Part shown: one piece after another, positions 7,941-9,239 of the stretch
How positions within the stretch are numbered: the stretch's first letter is position 1
Layout: every line of letters starts with the position of its first letter
Origin: Chlamydiota bacterium
GTDB lineage: Bacteria > Chlamydiota > Chlamydiia > Chlamydiales > JAJFMB01
NCBI GenBank assembly: GCA_021772355.1
Contig: JAJFMB010000238.1
Coordinates: 1-9,239, forward strand
Direction: 5' to 3'
DNA length: 9,239 bases
Position numbers and translations under genes: made by a program
Notes under the pieces: generated by a model
Databases searched by the model: none
Seen by the model: the letters and a program-made list of their open reading frames with translations, nothing else
What the model was told of the DNA's origin: nothing

Positions 7941-7955
7941 GTTTTTATATTTATA
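7941..7955 (-). promoter_or_regulatory. Candidate -10 region for the NADAR gene
   Basis: On the minus strand this reads TATAAATATAAAAAC, with two overlapping TATAAA hexamers, about 80-95 nt before the start codon. No convincing -35 sits at 16-18 nt, so this is only a candidate promoter position. Confidence 0.25.
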
Positions 7956-8110
7956 GATTCGCAAGCGGTCTAATTTAAGTGCCGCAGGATAACCGATGTT
8001 GTTGGTAACGCTACCTTTCATGCAAAATTTCCGAACTCATAGACAAAGTGTGTTGCAGCAATCAGTTAAATTCCTCTCGATGTTATCGAATTCGGTTAAA
8101 TCTCGGAAAG

Positions 8111-8132
8111 GCAGTTAAGGGCTGTAAGTGCG
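8111..8132 (+). repeat. Imperfect inverted repeat ending in TAAGTGCG
   Basis: GCAGTTA (8111-8117) and TAAGTGC (8125-8131) are 7-nt arms with one mismatch around a 7-nt loop, immediately followed by G. TAAGTGCG is, from memory, the core just before the nick site in IncQ/Ti-type transfer origins, but the CCCT that should follow is absent (here GAAA). It is therefore only a weak transfer-origin candidate. Confidence 0.3.
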
Positions 8133-8322
8133 GAAACATAATGTCAAGTTGATCGCCGACAGTAGAAATCACCTTCCAACCAAGAGTTTGGCCATTTCAT
8201 CCACATATCAAAAAAACCTTTCTGGATGCTCCTTTCTCACATTTGATTAAACTTCCCCACCTTTGTCTTCATGGATCAAATTGGAATAGAAGCCATTGAT
8301 ATAATTTAATATTTATCGCGAT

Positions 8323-8354
8323 CTGTCGTCGATGTTCACCCCTTAAATCGACAG
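8323..8354 (+). repeat. Inverted repeat just upstream of the coupling-protein start
   Basis: CTGTCG (8323-8328) is the exact reverse complement of CGACAG (8349-8354), ending 7 nt before the ATG at 8362. A second pairing, GTCGAT (8328-8333) with ATCGAC (8347-8352), uses mostly the same 3' arm. It may be an operator or a leader hairpin that partly masks the weak ribosome-binding region; the arms are short, so chance is possible. Confidence 0.35.
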
Positions 8355-8361
8355 CAGAATT

Positions 8362-9239
8362 ATGACGCCTAGCAAACTTCTATATGGACAGATTGTACTC
8401 ACCTTCACCATTGTCATTGGTGCAGTCTGGGGAGCGACACAATGGGCGGCCCATATGCTGGGTTACCAGCCGCGTCTTGGGCCAGCATGGTTCGAGATTG
8501 CTGATTATCCGGTTTACATTCCATGGCGGTTGTTTGAGTGGTGGTATGCGTATGAAGCTTATGCGCCCGCTATTTTCAATCAGGCAGGTGCAATTGCAGC
8601 GGGTGGTGGTGTTCTTGGTGTCGTCGTCGCGATTGTAGGGTCACTTTGGCGGGCGCGGCAGAACCAACTGGTTACGACCTATGGTTCATCTCGCTGGACA
8701 ACAAATTCGGAACTCGCTCAATCCGGTCTGTTTGATCCCAAAGGCATTTTTCTTGGCAGACTGAAAGACCGCTATATTCGCCATGATGGGCCGGAGCATA
8801 TTATGTGCTTTGCGCCAACGCGTTCGGGCAAAGGTGTTGGCCTTGTCATTCCTACATTGTTGTCATGGCCCCATTCCGCGGTAATCCATGACATTAAGGG
8901 AGAGAACTGGCAATTGACTGCCGGGTGGCGCGCAAAGTTCTCCCATTGCCTGTTGTTTAATCCAACCGATCCGGAAAGCGTCAAATACAATCCATTGCTG
9001 GAAGTTCGCAAAGGCCGGTTTGAAGTACGCGATGTCCAGAATATTGCAGATATTCTGGTTGACCCGGAAGGCGCATTGGAACGGCGGAACCATTGGGAAA
9101 AGACTAGTCATTCTCTACTCGTTGGAGTAATCCTTCATGTGCTCTATGCTGAAGGACAGAAAACCCTTTCTCATGTAGCAGCATTTCTATCCGATCCGTC
9201 CCGTTCGTTTGAGCGGACGTTGCGGGTGATGATGAGCAC
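8362..9239 (+). CDS. traG: TraG/VirD4-type conjugal coupling protein, 5' part
   Basis: The frame is open from ATG 8362 to the window edge: 292 complete codons, the N-terminal half of a family usually around 600-700 residues. Two membrane segments are visible (residues about 7-30 and 74-94), typical for an inner-membrane coupling protein with a small periplasmic loop. The cytoplasmic ATPase domain follows: TTYGSSRW (105-112), then Walker A APTRSGKG (151-158; K157) and the conserved HDIKGENW stretch after it. Such proteins are hexameric ATPases that bring the relaxase-DNA complex to the type IV secretion channel. The wording of the N-terminus (GYQPRLGPAWF, VGSLWRARQ) is what I associate with TraG of trb-type elements in Alphaproteobacteria. 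The gene is visibly more GC-rich than the operon to its left, consistent with transfer backbone next to imported cargo. No strong ribosome-binding site precedes the ATG. Confidence 0.93.
   Translation, partial: MTPSKLLYGQIVLTFTIVIGAVWGATQWAAHMLGYQPRLGPAWFEIADYPVYIPWRLFEWWYAYEAYAPAIFNQAGAIAAGGGVLGVVVAIVGSLWRARQNQLVTTYGSSRWTTNSELAQSGLFDPKGIFLGRLKDRYIRHDGPEHIMCFAPTRSGKGVGLVIPTLLSWPHSAVIHDIKGENWQLTAGWRAKFSHCLLFNPTDPESVKYNPLLEVRKGRFEVRDVQNIADILVDPEGALERRNHWEKTSHSLLVGVILHVLYAEGQKTLSHVAAFLSDPSRSFERTLRVMMS

Larger units (their letters stand above)
7862..8361. other. Intergenic region between NADAR and coupling-protein genes
   Basis: About 500 nt without a supportable gene. The left part should hold the leftward NADAR promoter and the right part the rightward coupling-protein promoter; a perfect TATAAT lies at 8300-8305 but has no good -35 at normal spacing. 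Small features seen: a short hairpin TCGAT-gtt-ATCGA (8077-8089); an imperfect inverted repeat GCAGTTA/TAAGTGC (8111-8131); and GTTAAAT twice (8065-8071, 8095-8101). Short open frames on both strands (for example plus 8020-8118 and a Trp-rich minus-strand frame around 8150-8240) match nothing I know. A region of this kind beside a coupling-protein gene could contain a transfer origin or be a remnant left by cargo insertion. Confidence 0.5.

Noticed and set aside
7830..8021. 63-codon minus-strand frame upstream of and overlapping the NADAR start
   Set aside because: It overlaps the 5' end of a confident gene, has a poorer ribosome-binding site than that gene and resembles no family.
8020..8118. 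32-codon plus-strand frame in the intergenic region
   Set aside because: Very short, low-complexity Ser/Gln/Lys content, no ribosome-binding site and no recognisable motif.
8150..8240. Trp-rich minus-strand short frame
   Set aside because: Only about 30 codons, with a purine-rich AAAGGAG far (over 20 nt) from the possible ATG; could be a gene fragment but nothing supports it.
8384..8638. 84-codon plus-strand frame
   Set aside because: It is out of frame within the coupling-protein gene, whose own frame shows membrane segments and the ATPase domain.
1..9239. CRISPR array, tRNA, rRNA or insertion-sequence ends
   Set aside because: Read on both strands by eye, no regularly spaced repeats, no tRNA-like cloverleaf and no transposase motifs were seen.

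Overview
The window looks like an accessory region of an integrative conjugative element or conjugative plasmid, probably from an alphaproteobacterium. The main anchor is the right end (from 8362). It holds the first 292 codons of a VirD4/TraG-type coupling protein whose N-terminus resembles those found next to trb-type transfer genes in alphaproteobacterial and Tn4371-like elements. That taxonomic guess rests on recalled protein resemblance, not on a search.

Layout: 1-282 is a gene-poor left flank whose composition drops sharply to AT-rich after about position 110. From 283 to 7353 there is one tight rightward gene cluster of five intact genes. Junctions are 4 nt, 1 nt, an ATGA overlap and a TTGA overlap, so the five are very probably one operon. 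In order they encode: (1) a phosphoribosyltransferase-like protein with an intact PRPP-loop motif; (2) an ORC/CDC6-like AAA+ ATPase with Walker A and B motifs; (3) an unassigned Rossmann-like protein with a faint CARF-like motif; (4) a fusion of a double SIS sugar-phosphate domain with a Cof-type HAD phosphatase; (5) a PfkB/ribokinase-family kinase. A convergent NADAR-domain gene (7367-7861, minus strand) lies 13 nt beyond the operon. A roughly 500-nt stretch without a convincing gene then leads to the coupling-protein gene.

How the genes may work together (inference): PRTase-like proteins paired with ORC/CDC6-like ATPases are known to me as a recurring arrangement in predicted bacterial conflict loci. 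Here the pair is extended by an isomerase/phosphatase fusion and a sugar or nucleoside kinase, so four of the five genes have folds that handle phospho-sugars, PRPP or nucleotides, or hydrolyse ATP. The nearby NADAR gene belongs to a family that cleaves N-glycosidic bonds of ADP-ribose and ribosyl compounds. The simplest hypothesis is an ATPase-gated, nucleotide- or phosphoribose-based defence or conflict system carried as cargo on a mobile element. No catalytic substrate can be read from the sequence alone.
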